Shown here in pieces: positions 18,401-25,144 of a stretch of DNA of 64,000 nucleotides. The translations under genes were made by a program, and so were the position numbers. Origin of the DNA: an uncultured Clostridia bacterium (GTDB taxonomy: Bacteria; Bacillota; Clostridia; TANB77; CAG-508); contig CASKJV010000002.1 of the NCBI GenBank assembly GCA_949388605.1, positions 1 through 64,000 on the forward strand, read 5' to 3'. How positions within the stretch are numbered: the first letter of the stretch is position 1; the number at the start of each line of letters is the position of its first letter. Under the pieces are notes generated by a model, which saw only the letters and a program-made list of their open reading frames with translations, had not been told where the DNA came from and did not search any database.

Positions 18401-18425
18401 CAATTTCCCCTACATTTGTACTCAT
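15417..18425 (-). CDS. Tail tape measure protein
   Basis: The largest phage protein, 1,002 residues. The N-terminal part (ISSSLSKIGKAALAAFSVAAV) and the stretch to residue ~270 match the helical tape-measure opening with a hydrophobic segment. A Ser/Gly-rich linker lies near residues 345-360. Residues ~640-830 hold repeated amphipathic units of about 11 residues (forms of WNAIKGVIS / FNAIKTVIS). The C-terminus has the GGYVKANTPQLAVIGDN-like segment common in these proteins. It sets tail length and is probably ejected with the DNA. A tail around 130-150 nm would be expected from its size. Confidence 0.93.
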   Translation of the reverse strand: MSTNVGEIDLSLILNSNKFSSQLKNIDAQANTASSKISSSLSKIGKAALAAFSVAAVVKWGKECLNVATETSNAWIGLNSILTGQGKSFDKAKQFINDYISDGLVPLNNAVTAYKNLAARGYSSDQIQKTMIALKNSATFGRQSTYSLGEAVQTASEGLKNENSILVDNAGVTKNVAKMWEDYAKSIGKTTNNLTQQEKIQAEVNGILQETKFQSNDAAIYANTYSGKVAQLSQAFTTMKTAIGNAIQPIAKLFIPIITGAVNVVTRLFTALSGLLALFGLKADSVETVSSGMGDLATQAGDASDAISGVGDSAKKVGKDAKKASNNLASFDNLNVLQKDTSASGGGSSGGAGGSSAGIKDTLDVSSTITEDTSAFDGLIERVKELASIFKSGFDISFGNTNFDGIIGHLNGIKDTIINIWTDPKVLGAAENWVKTLLFTLGQVTGSVARIGINLAEGLVGSIDKYLSQNVERIKSHICKMFDISSKDLTLTGNLFQALGEISDVFKSDAAKQIGANIIAIFANPFMSIQELCGKFVLDLKAILFQPIIDNAEKIKTTIENVMKPIESFTSTLAQAMTYVGDKWNEVYDQHIHPLMESLKTGISDTFGKFLDAYNTYVAPMLERLATKFNELWNTHLKPFVDNVAGLIGSIADAVTALWNNILKPVIDWIIQNILPVLVPIFEALWNTICNVFGAITDTIGGIIQTFKGLIDFIVGIFTGDWNKAWEGIKTFFTGIWNAIKGVVSTVWNAIKGIIETVINVIKGIITTVFNAIKTVISNIFNAIKNTVSNIWNGIKNSISNAVNSIKNGIINNFQTAYNRITGIFRNIGSFFSGIWNNIKNTFSALGTKIGDAISGAVKSGINGVLGMIEGVVNKFVNMINGAIDLINNIPGVSIGKLNQLNLPRLAQGGYVKANTPQLAVIGDNKNQGEVVAPEDKMLDMILTALKMFQDQNNNNTNNNTQAQNITLNFNGTMSQLIRVLKPELDRESKRKGNKLIIGGAT

Positions 18426-18817
18426 TATCTCACCTCACTTTGTGCCATAGTTTTAAACATATTCTTTATGCTTTCCATAGCTTGTTCATAATTTTCTTCG
18501 CTTATTTGAGATGCTGATTTTGTTAACCACTCATTTCTAATTTTGATTTCTTCAGGAGTAAATTTCTTTAATACTTCAGGATCTTTTTCTTTTCTAATTC
18601 TTACAATGTTTCCAAGTGGTGTATCTCCTTTAAGTCCTGCAATATCACTTATTAATTCTCCCCAGTCTAAATTATCTATTTCTTTTCTAATGCTATAACC
18701 ATATTGTGTTTTTAAACTTGAGGCCACTAAATCCCAATCATCAAATAAGTCGTATCCTGGATCATATGTCGAAGTATTATTGAAATCGTTTCTCCATTTC
18801 CTCATAACTTTCTTCAT
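18425..18817 (-). CDS. Tail assembly chaperone, downstream frame (probable frameshift product)
   Basis: A 130-residue frame (Gp15-like) overlapping the end of the upstream chaperone by 41 bp in the +1 frame. Its first ATG (18817) has no ribosome site. It ends exactly where the tape measure gene begins. In siphophages the gene just before the tape measure is normally made as a C-terminal extension of the preceding chaperone by programmed frameshifting; the layout here fits that. The N-terminal residues listed from the ATG would then be partly untranslated. Confidence 0.8.
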   Translation of the reverse strand: MKKVMRKWRNDFNNTSTYDPGYDLFDDWDLVASSLKTQYGYSIRKEIDNLDWGELISDIAGLKGDTPLGNIVRIRKEKDPEVLKKFTPEEIKIRNEWLTKSASQISEENYEQAMESIKNMFKTMAQSEVR

Positions 18818-19082
18818 TTACAACTGCTGCTAAAGCTGTTACAATTGCTTTTAATCCAGGTATAGTAAGCTTCATTTCTTTTATTTCCTTTAGGGCTTCT
18901 TTTCCCATTAACATTTCAATCATTTGGTACATAACATCAATAGAAAAATCTTGATTTTTTATTTTTTCTTGTACTAACAAATAATTGTCTGCACTTGTAT
19001 CTACTTCATAAACCTTACCTTCTGCAAGTTTTATAGTTGCTTTCTCTTTTCCTAATTTTGAACTAATATCAATTACTGCCAT
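18777..19082 (-). CDS. Tail assembly chaperone, upstream frame
   Basis: A 101-residue protein (starts MAVIDISSKLGKEKATIKLA) located between the major tail protein and the tape measure, equivalent to gpG of lambda-like phages. The reading frame ends CGA-TTT-CAA-TAA. A +1 slip of the Phe tRNA from TTT to TTC would join it to the 18425-18817 frame. It helps the tape measure protein fold and recruits tail tube subunits (family knowledge). Confidence 0.82.
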   Translation of the reverse strand: MAVIDISSKLGKEKATIKLAEGKVYEVDTSADNYLLVQEKIKNQDFSIDVMYQMIEMLMGKEALKEIKEMKLTIPGLKAIVTALAAVVNEESYEEMEKRFQ

Positions 19083-19122
19083 TTTAAATTACCTCTTTTC
19101 TTTTTATATATAAAAAAATAAA

Positions 19123-19146
19123 GCCCCAGTAGATAACTACTGAGGC
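19123..19146 (-). terminator. Terminator after the major tail protein
   Basis: GCCTCAGTAG and CTACTGGGGC arms (minus strand, one G-T pair) with loop TTAT, followed by TTTATTTTTTT. It sits 6 nt after the major tail gene and probably lowers expression of downstream tail genes relative to the abundant tube protein. Confidence 0.85.
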
Positions 19147-19151
19147 TTGTT

Positions 19152-19601
19152 TTAAGCTGCTGGTGTTACAGTTGGTTTTCCATCTGACATAACCTCGAAC
19201 TCTAAAGGTGCGACATTTGTACTATCGCCAGTACCAGCGTTTGATACAGAAATAATACAATCGAAACTAACTGTTGTTCCGTCTGCAAATTCCCATTCAA
19301 ATTTGGTTTCTACGGCTTGACCTGTTGAAAATAATTTACTTGCAACATAGTCATTTCCTTCATCACCAACATTTCTTTTTCCTGAAATGCTAATAGAGAA
19401 ACCTTTACCTGTTTGCATTCTTCTGATCCATCCTTCTGTTGTCATTGGTGTCCACTCTTCTACATTATTGTCCATTGACAAAGAAAATGTTTCACAATCT
19501 GCAATTGTTTTCATATCTTCAGCTGCAGATGCTCTGCCTTTTGTACCTATTTTAAATACATTATTAAATACTGGATATACTCCACTTGTTACAGTTGCCA
19601 T
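19152..19601 (-). CDS. Major tail tube protein
   Basis: A 149-residue beta-rich protein (NVFKIGTKGRASAAEDMKTI opening; EEWTPMTTEGWIRRMQTGKG; SGKRNVGDEGNDYVASKLF). The pattern is that of phage tail tube proteins of the phi13/Siphovirus type. It forms the stacked hexamer tube. Position between the tail terminator-like protein and chaperones is standard. A strong terminator follows. Confidence 0.88.
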   Translation of the reverse strand: MATVTSGVYPVFNNVFKIGTKGRASAAEDMKTIADCETFSLSMDNNVEEWTPMTTEGWIRRMQTGKGFSISISGKRNVGDEGNDYVASKLFSTGQAVETKFEWEFADGTTVSFDCIISVSNAGTGDSTNVAPLEFEVMSDGKPTVTPAA

Positions 19602-19604
19602 AAG

Positions 19605-20030
19605 TTATTCCTCCTTTTCATTTTTTTCATAATAAAAGATCGCCTGTATAACCCTTTCATAGATGTTTTTGTCATCTGTTCCAACATCTACAGCTTCAGG
19701 CACAAGCAATCTTATATAATTTACTTTTATATCGTTTATAACAAATTCTTTTGATTCTAAAAATTTATTATAAATCTTGTTTGAAATTTCTTCAGTTTCT
19801 TTAGCATTTTTATTCCAATGAATCAAAATACTAACTGATTTTTCTAGGGTTTTGGTATTATCAATTCCACCTATTGCAATATTAGTTTCATTGCTGGTTT
19901 TTAATTGATATACGCCAATAGACTTGTCTTTCTTATTATCTAATTTTCCTATATAACAATTCTCTGAAGCAGTATAATTTAAAGATTTTATCCAATCTCT
20001 TATATCTGCTAATCCTAACAGTTTACTCAT
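19605..20030 (-). CDS. Tail terminator-like protein (minor capsid protein 3 type)
   Basis: A 141-residue protein beginning MSKLLGLADIRDWIKSLNYT, with a middle beta region (IGVYQLKTSNETNIAIGG, VSILIHWNKNAKETEEIS) and a C-terminal strand-rich end. This is the layout of the Minor_capsid_3 family that caps the tail before head joining. Its position directly before the tail tube gene supports this. It shares one base with the next upstream gene. Confidence 0.75.
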   Translation of the reverse strand: MSKLLGLADIRDWIKSLNYTASENCYIGKLDNKKDKSIGVYQLKTSNETNIAIGGIDNTKTLEKSVSILIHWNKNAKETEEISNKIYNKFLESKEFVINDIKVNYIRLLVPEAVDVGTDDKNIYERVIQAIFYYEKNEKEE

Positions 20031-20410
20031 TATAAACCTGCCTCCTTTTTATAAAATTGTGAAAATGCCTTCTTGCAAAAATCTTTTTCTTTTCCAGTAG
20101 TCCAGGGCTCATACCAATTTCCTCTAGCATTTGGATTTTCCTCTTTCGAGAAATTATATTCAGGATGAAAATACATTCTTCTAGCATAAGGTGTAGAAGT
20201 ATTTAAACTTACTTTTCCTTGTTTGCTATTGGAATAATCCTCATATGTATTGTCATTCTGCATATTTCCACTTTTAAATGGCATTACTTGTGCATTTACC
20301 ACTTCAGTATGCAAAGCACTAACAGTCTTTTCAAGTGAAGTTATGGCTGCACGATCTAATTGTTTTATTTTAGGAGCATTTAATTTTATTTTGGAAGTTA
20401 CAGTTTTCAT
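20030..20410 (-). CDS. Minor capsid protein 2-type neck protein
   Basis: 126 residues. The segment QVMPFKSGNMQNDNTYEDYS followed by TPYARRMYFHPEYNF and NARGNWYEPW is typical of the Minor_capsid_2/HK97 gp10-like family, a head-tail joining protein. Shares its terminal base with both neighbours, showing tight operon packing. Confidence 0.82.
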   Translation of the reverse strand: MKTVTSKIKLNAPKIKQLDRAAITSLEKTVSALHTEVVNAQVMPFKSGNMQNDNTYEDYSNSKQGKVSLNTSTPYARRMYFHPEYNFSKEENPNARGNWYEPWTTGKEKDFCKKAFSQFYKKEAGL

Positions 20411-20748
20411 TACATTATCTCCAATTCCGTAAAATTAACAGTTCCATCAGGATTTCTTGCTTTTGTTCCTTGATATATTGATCTTGTTTCTCCAAATACA
20501 GTAACTTGGCCACCAGAAATAACTGCCAAATCAGGAGCAATATCTCCGACAAAGTATGCTTTTGCAGTTAATTGAATTATTACTTTCTCTGCAGTTAATA
20601 CTCTTTTAGCTTTGTCCTGGTAATTGCATTTTAATTTTGTATCTAATGCAATTATTGGTTCGCCATCTTCTGTTGTCCCTTCGTCATATAAAACAACTTG
20701 AATATCTGTTTTACAATTTTCTTTTCTTACTAATTTTGGATATACCAT
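20410..20748 (-). CDS. Minor capsid protein 1-type head closure protein
   Basis: 112 residues, beta-rich (DIQVVLYDEGTTEDGEPIIA; KCNYQDKAKRVLTAEKVIIQ; GQVTVFGETRSIYQGTKARN). This matches the small head-closure/minor capsid 1 family found between the connector and neck proteins in Firmicutes siphophages. Confidence 0.78.
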   Translation of the reverse strand: MVYPKLVRKENCKTDIQVVLYDEGTTEDGEPIIALDTKLKCNYQDKAKRVLTAEKVIIQLTAKAYFVGDIAPDLAVISGGQVTVFGETRSIYQGTKARNPDGTVNFTELEIM

Positions 20749-20749
20749 A

Positions 20750-21133
20750 TCAACACCTCATATTCCTACAAGTTAATCCTGTTTGACTTAATAAACAATA
20801 ATAATCTTTTGGTATTGCAACACCATTTTGAACTTGAATATTCCAACTTGTTCCAAAGTTCATTGATACACCATTTATTGCATAACTAGATAATGCAGAC
20901 TTTATCAAGTCCTCATTTTCATATTCAAAATCAGCAAGTTTGCATACAACTTCTTTTATAATGTCTTGTTGGAATTTTGTTAAATTTTCAAAACCTCTTC
21001 CAACTATACGATTATAAGTTAAAGTATCAATATGCATACTTGCTTCTTTTAATTTTTCTTCAATTTTATCTTCAGGAATTATTGTTCCTTTATAGGTATT
21101 TTGATAATAAGTAATATCTACATAATTACTCAT
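20750..21133 (-). CDS. Head-tail connector (gp6-like adaptor)
   Basis: 127 residues, mainly helical: YYQNTYKGTIIPEDKIEEKL, the helix pair around ASMHIDTLTYNRI, and LTKFQQDIIKEVVCKLADF. This is the pattern of gp6-like head-tail adaptors that bind the portal after packaging. It follows the major capsid gene by 14 nt. Confidence 0.8.
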   Translation of the reverse strand: MSNYVDITYYQNTYKGTIIPEDKIEEKLKEASMHIDTLTYNRIVGRGFENLTKFQQDIIKEVVCKLADFEYENEDLIKSALSSYAINGVSMNFGTSWNIQVQNGVAIPKDYYCLLSQTGLTCRNMRC

Positions 21134-21147
21134 ATCTTACCTCCAAT

Positions 21148-22050
21148 TTAGGCAGTTCTTTCGATATAGAATTGAATAGCATCGTGTTTCTTATTGTAGA
21201 TGAATACATCTTCAAAAGACTCTTCAAAGTATGTCCATTTTCCTTGTGATAAAGAACTTGGAGCACCTAATTGAGCAAAATCATATGCTATTACTGGAAT
21301 AACTGCAGATGTATGTACTAATAACATTTTTACTTCTTTTGCATTTTCAGCAATTTCAAATCCATCATCAGTAAATTTATAAGCAGATTTCATTGCAGAT
21401 TTTGGAACACCAATTACTTCAACTTCTCCAATTCTGTCTAATGATCTAGCAACTGCTGTGTCTTGTGCTGACAAGTTTCTAGCAGCTTCTTTTGCTGTAT
21501 CAATTAGAGTTTTTGTAGGAGTATCTGCATACAATAATCTTCCTGCAGCAGGAACTCTTGCTTCATCCATTTTGTCCATCATAGCATCAAATTTTGTTAA
21601 TACATTTGCTAATGTAAGAACATCATCTTCTGTAATTGCTTCAATTTCATTTTTTAAAGCATATAATGCTGTAATCATTTCAGCATCCATTTCAGGGAAT
21701 TTTTGTTCCTCATTCATAACTTTAGTGATATTTTGAATTGTTGCAACATGATTTGTTTCATCAATATCTCTTGGATGAATAAGTGTATCCCAAGTTCTGT
21801 GAGTTTTTAATTTCTTTGGTTCTTCAGCATTATTGAAGTTTCTTCCAAAGCTTCCTATTGAGTCCCTATCTCCGTTTTTTCTACCTTTTACTGATAAACT
21901 TGGTAGAATTACTGTATCATTTCTTAAAAATTTAACATCTGGTTTTGTTGCATTCCATAAAGCACCAAAGAATAATGTATATGGATATGCTTGTGCTAAA
22001 GCTTGTGAATATTCTTTAGCATAATTTAATCCTGTTTTTTCAAATGGCAT
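21148..22050 (-). CDS. Major capsid protein
   Basis: 300 residues. A short N-terminal region is followed by the HK97-fold pattern seen in this capsid family: LFFGALWNATKPDVKFLRND, the beta hairpin around TVILPSLSVKGRKNG, the long spine-helix region MITALYALKNEIEAITEDD, and the C-terminal strand AVIPVIAYDFAQLGAPSSL. No N-terminal scaffolding extension is present; a separate scaffold gene lies upstream. It forms the icosahedral shell. Confidence 0.88.
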   Translation of the reverse strand: MPFEKTGLNYAKEYSQALAQAYPYTLFFGALWNATKPDVKFLRNDTVILPSLSVKGRKNGDRDSIGSFGRNFNNAEEPKKLKTHRTWDTLIHPRDIDETNHVATIQNITKVMNEEQKFPEMDAEMITALYALKNEIEAITEDDVLTLANVLTKFDAMMDKMDEARVPAAGRLLYADTPTKTLIDTAKEAARNLSAQDTAVARSLDRIGEVEVIGVPKSAMKSAYKFTDDGFEIAENAKEVKMLLVHTSAVIPVIAYDFAQLGAPSSLSQGKWTYFEESFEDVFIYNKKHDAIQFYIERTA

Positions 22051-22080
22051 AATAAATCGCCTTCCTTTCTTTTTTTACTT

Positions 22081-22728
22081 TTAATTTTGTTTTTTAGGTC
22101 TTACACCTGTAAATCCGAAATCAAATACTCCATTATTAGAGTTTGTTCCGTTGTTCGTATCTGCACCTACTGTTATTCCTACTGTTCCTTGGACTTGTTT
22201 TTTTAATCCTGGTACATCATCAATAACTTTTTGTAATACAGTTTTTAAAGTATCTTCTAATACATTTCCATCTTTATCTGCACAATTGCTTAGATCTGCC
22301 ATTTTTAATAAATATGGCATAGTCTTAATATCAACATTAAGCTCATCAACGAAATCGTACGCTTTCTTTTCTATTCTTAATCTTTGATTTTCTAATTGTG
22401 TTTTTTGTAAAGATGCTTGTGCATCAGTAAGTTCTTTATTTTGTGCATTAGCCTGATTAGCCTTTTGAGTTTTGAAAGCATTTATTGCACTCTCTATTTC
22501 CTCTTGGCTTAAGCCTTGCTTTTGAAAATAGCTTTTTAAAACACTATCTTCTGTTTTTGCATTTCTACCATCTATCATTTCCTGGATCTTGTTATAATCA
22601 ATTCCATTAGAATTATTATTTGGTTGATTTGCATTGTTATTTTGCCCTGCAGCGTTTTGGGCATTTTGGTTAGAATTTGCATTATTATTTGTGTTATTTG
22701 CATTATTGTTTGCATCGTTTCCTTCCAT
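22081..22728 (-). CDS. Capsid scaffolding protein
   Basis: 215 residues. The first ~45 residues are an asparagine/glutamine-rich low-complexity tract, followed by a long coiled region (NAFKTQKANQANAQNKELTD, QLENQRLRIEKKAYDF) and a structured C-terminus (FDFGFTGVRPKK). Placement just before the capsid gene and this layout match DUF4355-type scaffolds. The Asn-rich tract is not part of a retroelement repeat; no related TR is present. Confidence 0.85.
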   Translation of the reverse strand: MEGNDANNNANNTNNNANSNQNAQNAAGQNNNANQPNNNSNGIDYNKIQEMIDGRNAKTEDSVLKSYFQKQGLSQEEIESAINAFKTQKANQANAQNKELTDAQASLQKTQLENQRLRIEKKAYDFVDELNVDIKTMPYLLKMADLSNCADKDGNVLEDTLKTVLQKVIDDVPGLKKQVQGTVGITVGADTNNGTNSNNGVFDFGFTGVRPKKQN

Positions 22729-22802
22729 AATCGCTACCTCCTACTTTTTTAAGTCTTGAAATGACTATATATACACAAGCTTTTATCCTCTTCAGTGTTT
22801 GG

Positions 22803-22832
22803 AGCATTAAAAAAGAGCCTTATGGCTCTTAA
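22803..22832 (-). terminator. Intrinsic terminator, identical to the one at 23357-23386
   Basis: GAGCCATAAGGCTC followed by TTTTTT on the minus strand. Its 30-bp sequence is identical to that at 23357-23386. It ends the two-gene cassette 23142-23351 / 22841-23113 before the scaffold gene. Confidence 0.85.
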
Positions 22833-22840
22833 TAATCAAA

Positions 22841-23113
22841 TTAATCAATATATCCTTTTTCTTTTAATTCTCCTGCTCTTTTAGCTGATATTTTATATTG
22901 ATTATCTTTTACTTTTGTTGTTTCAATATCTTCTTTTACAACAATAAATTCTGTCTTTTCTGCGTATTTTTCTCCTGTATATTTATCATTAAAAGAAGTA
23001 TTAGCAACTAATGTTTTTTTAGATTCTTTTTTTACTTCCTCTACTTTTTCAGTTGTTTCCTTTACTTCTTCAACAACTTCTTCTTTTACTTCTTCAGCCT
23101 TCTTTTTTGCCAT
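22841..23113 (-). CDS. Lys/Glu-rich phage protein (90 aa)
   Basis: The N-terminal ~32 residues are nearly all K, E and V (AKKKAEEVKEEVVEEVKETT), a predicted single helix or coiled coil. The C-terminal ~50 residues look folded (FNDKYTGEKYAEKTEFIVVK; AGELKEKGYID). It starts with a good GGAGG-type site. It shares a terminator-bounded cassette with the Acb2-like gene. Function unknown; it could be a head decoration protein or a second accessory factor. Confidence 0.65.
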   Translation of the reverse strand: MAKKKAEEVKEEVVEEVKETTEKVEEVKKESKKTLVANTSFNDKYTGEKYAEKTEFIVVKEDIETTKVKDNQYKISAKRAGELKEKGYID

Positions 23114-23141
23114 TTCCTTTTACCTCCTAATATTATATTTT

Positions 23142-23351
23142 TTATTCTCTTGTAATTCCTTTATTTGCCCAAAATTGTGCTTCTTCTAATTTAGTTAATA
23201 CTAATGATGTTTCTCTGCTTGATTTACAGTTTGTATCTATCACATCATACATATTAGAAAAAGAACTTCTTATTAAGTCTATTCTATCTTGCTGTTCCTT
23301 GCTTACTTCTACAAACTTTGCTCTATCATTCAAACTACTCACCCCTTTCAA
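23142..23351 (-). CDS. Acb2/Tad1-hairpin-like small protein, anti-CBASS candidate
   Basis: 69 residues, two long helices. The C-terminal segment SRETSLVLTKLEEAQFWANK has the shape of the Acb2-Tad1 hairpin family (S-R-E-x-S-L-x-x-T-x-L-E-E-A-x-x-W-A-N). Acb2 proteins form hexamers that sequester cyclic nucleotide signals of CBASS and Thoeris immunity. The match is from memory of the family pattern, so sequence search is needed for certainty. It lies between head genes, in a cassette bounded by two identical terminators, as accessory genes often do. Confidence 0.62.
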   Translation of the reverse strand: MKGVSSLNDRAKFVEVSKEQQDRIDLIRSSFSNMYDVIDTNCKSSRETSLVLTKLEEAQFWANKGITRE

Positions 23352-23356
23352 ATTAA

Positions 23357-23386
23357 AGCATTAAAAAAGAGCCTTATGGCTCTTAA
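23357..23386 (-). terminator. Intrinsic terminator, duplicate of 22803-22832
   Basis: Same 30-bp hairpin with U-tract. It separates the upstream 77-aa gene from the Acb2-like gene. Identity of both copies over 30 bp suggests recent duplication or recombination between modules. Confidence 0.85.
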
Positions 23387-23400
23387 AACAATTAAACTAT

Positions 23401-23634
23401 TTATTTTGTTATGTCATAAATGTAATCTGCTGTTTTTTCTAACAATATACTTTCTGGTGTATCTGTATAATTTTTTCCTTTTAAATATTCATTTGATTTA
23501 TCATACAAATATTCCATAAATGCAATTGCTTCATCTTCACTTATGTTTTCAATTTTACTTAAATATCTATTTATTCTTGGATCTTTTATCTTTTTTAATG
23601 CCTTTAGATCCTCGTTGCTAATTCTTATTTGCAT
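23401..23634 (-). CDS. Hypothetical phage protein (77 aa)
   Basis: Starts MQIRISNEDLKALKKIKDPR and overlaps the end of the minor capsid gene by 17 bp. It is helical and acidic/basic mixed without a recognised domain (ISEDEAIAFMEYLYDKSNEY). It may partner with the nuclease-like tail of the preceding minor capsid protein, since small genes directly after toxin domains are often immunity proteins, but nothing in the sequence shows this. Confidence 0.6.
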   Translation of the reverse strand: MQIRISNEDLKALKKIKDPRINRYLSKIENISEDEAIAFMEYLYDKSNEYLKGKNYTDTPESILLEKTADYIYDITK

Positions 23635-25144
23635 TATTATTCTTTCCTTTCAATTTTTCTGCTATTTTTGTATGTGTTTTATGTACTGTTGTTATTATTC
23701 CAGTATCAGGGTTTATATATAAAGTAGTTTTTTCTCCTATTGCTTTAAAACTTGGTCTTTCTTCTATATCATACACTATTTTACCACACTCTAGTGGATT
23801 TTTCAATGTATCTATAATGTCATCAAGTTCTATTTCCCTTTGCCTTACTCTATCTATTAAATGTTTTGAAACATCCTTTATTTCTACTTCATTTATAACA
23901 TTACCTGTTACTTTACTTTTTATAAATTCTTGTTGCCTTATTTTTTCACTTTCAATAATATCACTAAATGTTGTTTGATGGTTCATCTTAAATTTTTCTT
24001 TGTATTCTTGCCATTGTAACCTTTTATTGTGATATTTTTCTACATTTTCATTATCTGTACTTCCTAATTCTAACCTACTATATTTTTGTATATTTCTGTC
24101 AATATAATTCAATTTTTGTTCATTCTTATAATTTTCTTCTTTTTGTTTTAATTGCTCTCTAGTAGGTGGTGTTACCTCTGAATTAACACCAGGAAAGTAT
24201 GTAAGTGCTGTATCTTTACAATTAGGATGGAATAATTTTGCTTTTATTGCTGTACTTAATAAAGGATAACCTGTTTCTTTACTTTCTGCTTCTGTTCCTC
24301 CACTCCATACATCATCAATAAAAACTTTCCCCTGAAACTTTATACAATAAGGACATCCTCCACCACGATTTGGAACTAGGACTGTGTGTACTCCCCATTC
24401 AGCCCTTTTTGTTCCTTCTCCTTGTAAGTATGCCCTTTTATTTGCTGTTCTAATGGCCATTTCTGCATATGCTGCAATATTTACCATTGCACCATTTGAA
24501 TATTCTATACTATTTATTCCTTTTGAAAGAAAATCTTTTGTGGCCATATCAACTGCTTGTTGTACTGTTCCTGAACCTGTATTTGCATATACTTGAGCAT
24601 CATATATTATTTTTCTATATTGATCATTAGTATATCTTAATATTGAAAGTTCTGCTTTTTGAAAATTCTCTGTTGTTTCTTTTAATAATGCATTAAGTTT
24701 TCTATCATTTATTTTGAAAAAGTTTGATTCTGCTTGTTCTGTTTTTTCATATATTCTAGTAAGTTGTTTTTTCTTAATTCTTTTGTTTTTAGTATTTTTA
24801 TAAATATGCCATAATTTATTTATTTGCTTGTCATTACTATTGAAATTACCTTCTTTTATGGCTTCTAATATTACTCTTTCTTGATCTAGTTTTCCATTTT
24901 CAAAACTTTGTTTTATTAATGCTTCTACATCATTATTTATTGTAGAAAAATCATTTTTAAATAATTTTTTGTTATTTCTTTTAAAATGCTCTAATGATTT
25001 TAATTGTTCTGTTTGCCAAGCACTCCAATTCATATCAAGATCTCTTTCTTCGTTTAAGTGCCTTGTAAGGTTTCTTTTCATTGATTTTATAAGAGTTTCT
25101 TCTATTCTTTGAAATGCCTTTGAAACATCATATTCATTATTCAT
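23618..25144 (-). CDS. Minor capsid protein with C-terminal BECR-nuclease-like domain
   Basis: 508 residues. The central part (NGAMVNIAAYAEMAIRTANK, HTVLVPNRGGGCPYCIKFQG, HPNCKDTALTYFPG) is typical of the Phage_min_cap2/SPP1 gp7 group that sits with the portal. After a linker of ~100 residues the last ~90 residues change character: SKHLIDRVRQREI, GKIVYDIEERPSF, and YINPDTGIITTVHKTHTKIA. This resembles the phage Barnase-EndoU-ColicinE5/D-RelE-like nuclease domains attached to minor head proteins. It could cleave RNA after delivery. Overlaps portal by 8 bp. Confidence 0.8.
   Translation of the reverse strand: MNNEYDVSKAFQRIEETLIKSMKRNLTRHLNEERDLDMNWSAWQTEQLKSLEHFKRNNKKLFKNDFSTINNDVEALIKQSFENGKLDQERVILEAIKEGNFNSNDKQINKLWHIYKNTKNKRIKKKQLTRIYEKTEQAESNFFKINDRKLNALLKETTENFQKAELSILRYTNDQYRKIIYDAQVYANTGSGTVQQAVDMATKDFLSKGINSIEYSNGAMVNIAAYAEMAIRTANKRAYLQGEGTKRAEWGVHTVLVPNRGGGCPYCIKFQGKVFIDDVWSGGTEAESKETGYPLLSTAIKAKLFHPNCKDTALTYFPGVNSEVTPPTREQLKQKEENYKNEQKLNYIDRNIQKYSRLELGSTDNENVEKYHNKRLQWQEYKEKFKMNHQTTFSDIIESEKIRQQEFIKSKVTGNVINEVEIKDVSKHLIDRVRQREIELDDIIDTLKNPLECGKIVYDIEERPSFKAIGEKTTLYINPDTGIITTVHKTHTKIAEKLKGKNNNANKN

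Noticed and set aside
15417-18425. Several plus-strand open frames of 60-165 codons inside the tape measure and other minus-strand genes
   Set aside because: They lack ribosome sites and have compositions expected from the complement of AT-rich coding sequence.
22560-22728. Asn-rich N-terminus of the scaffold as a second retroelement template
   Set aside because: Simple low-complexity repeat with AAT/AAC codons; no matching VR was found in the window.
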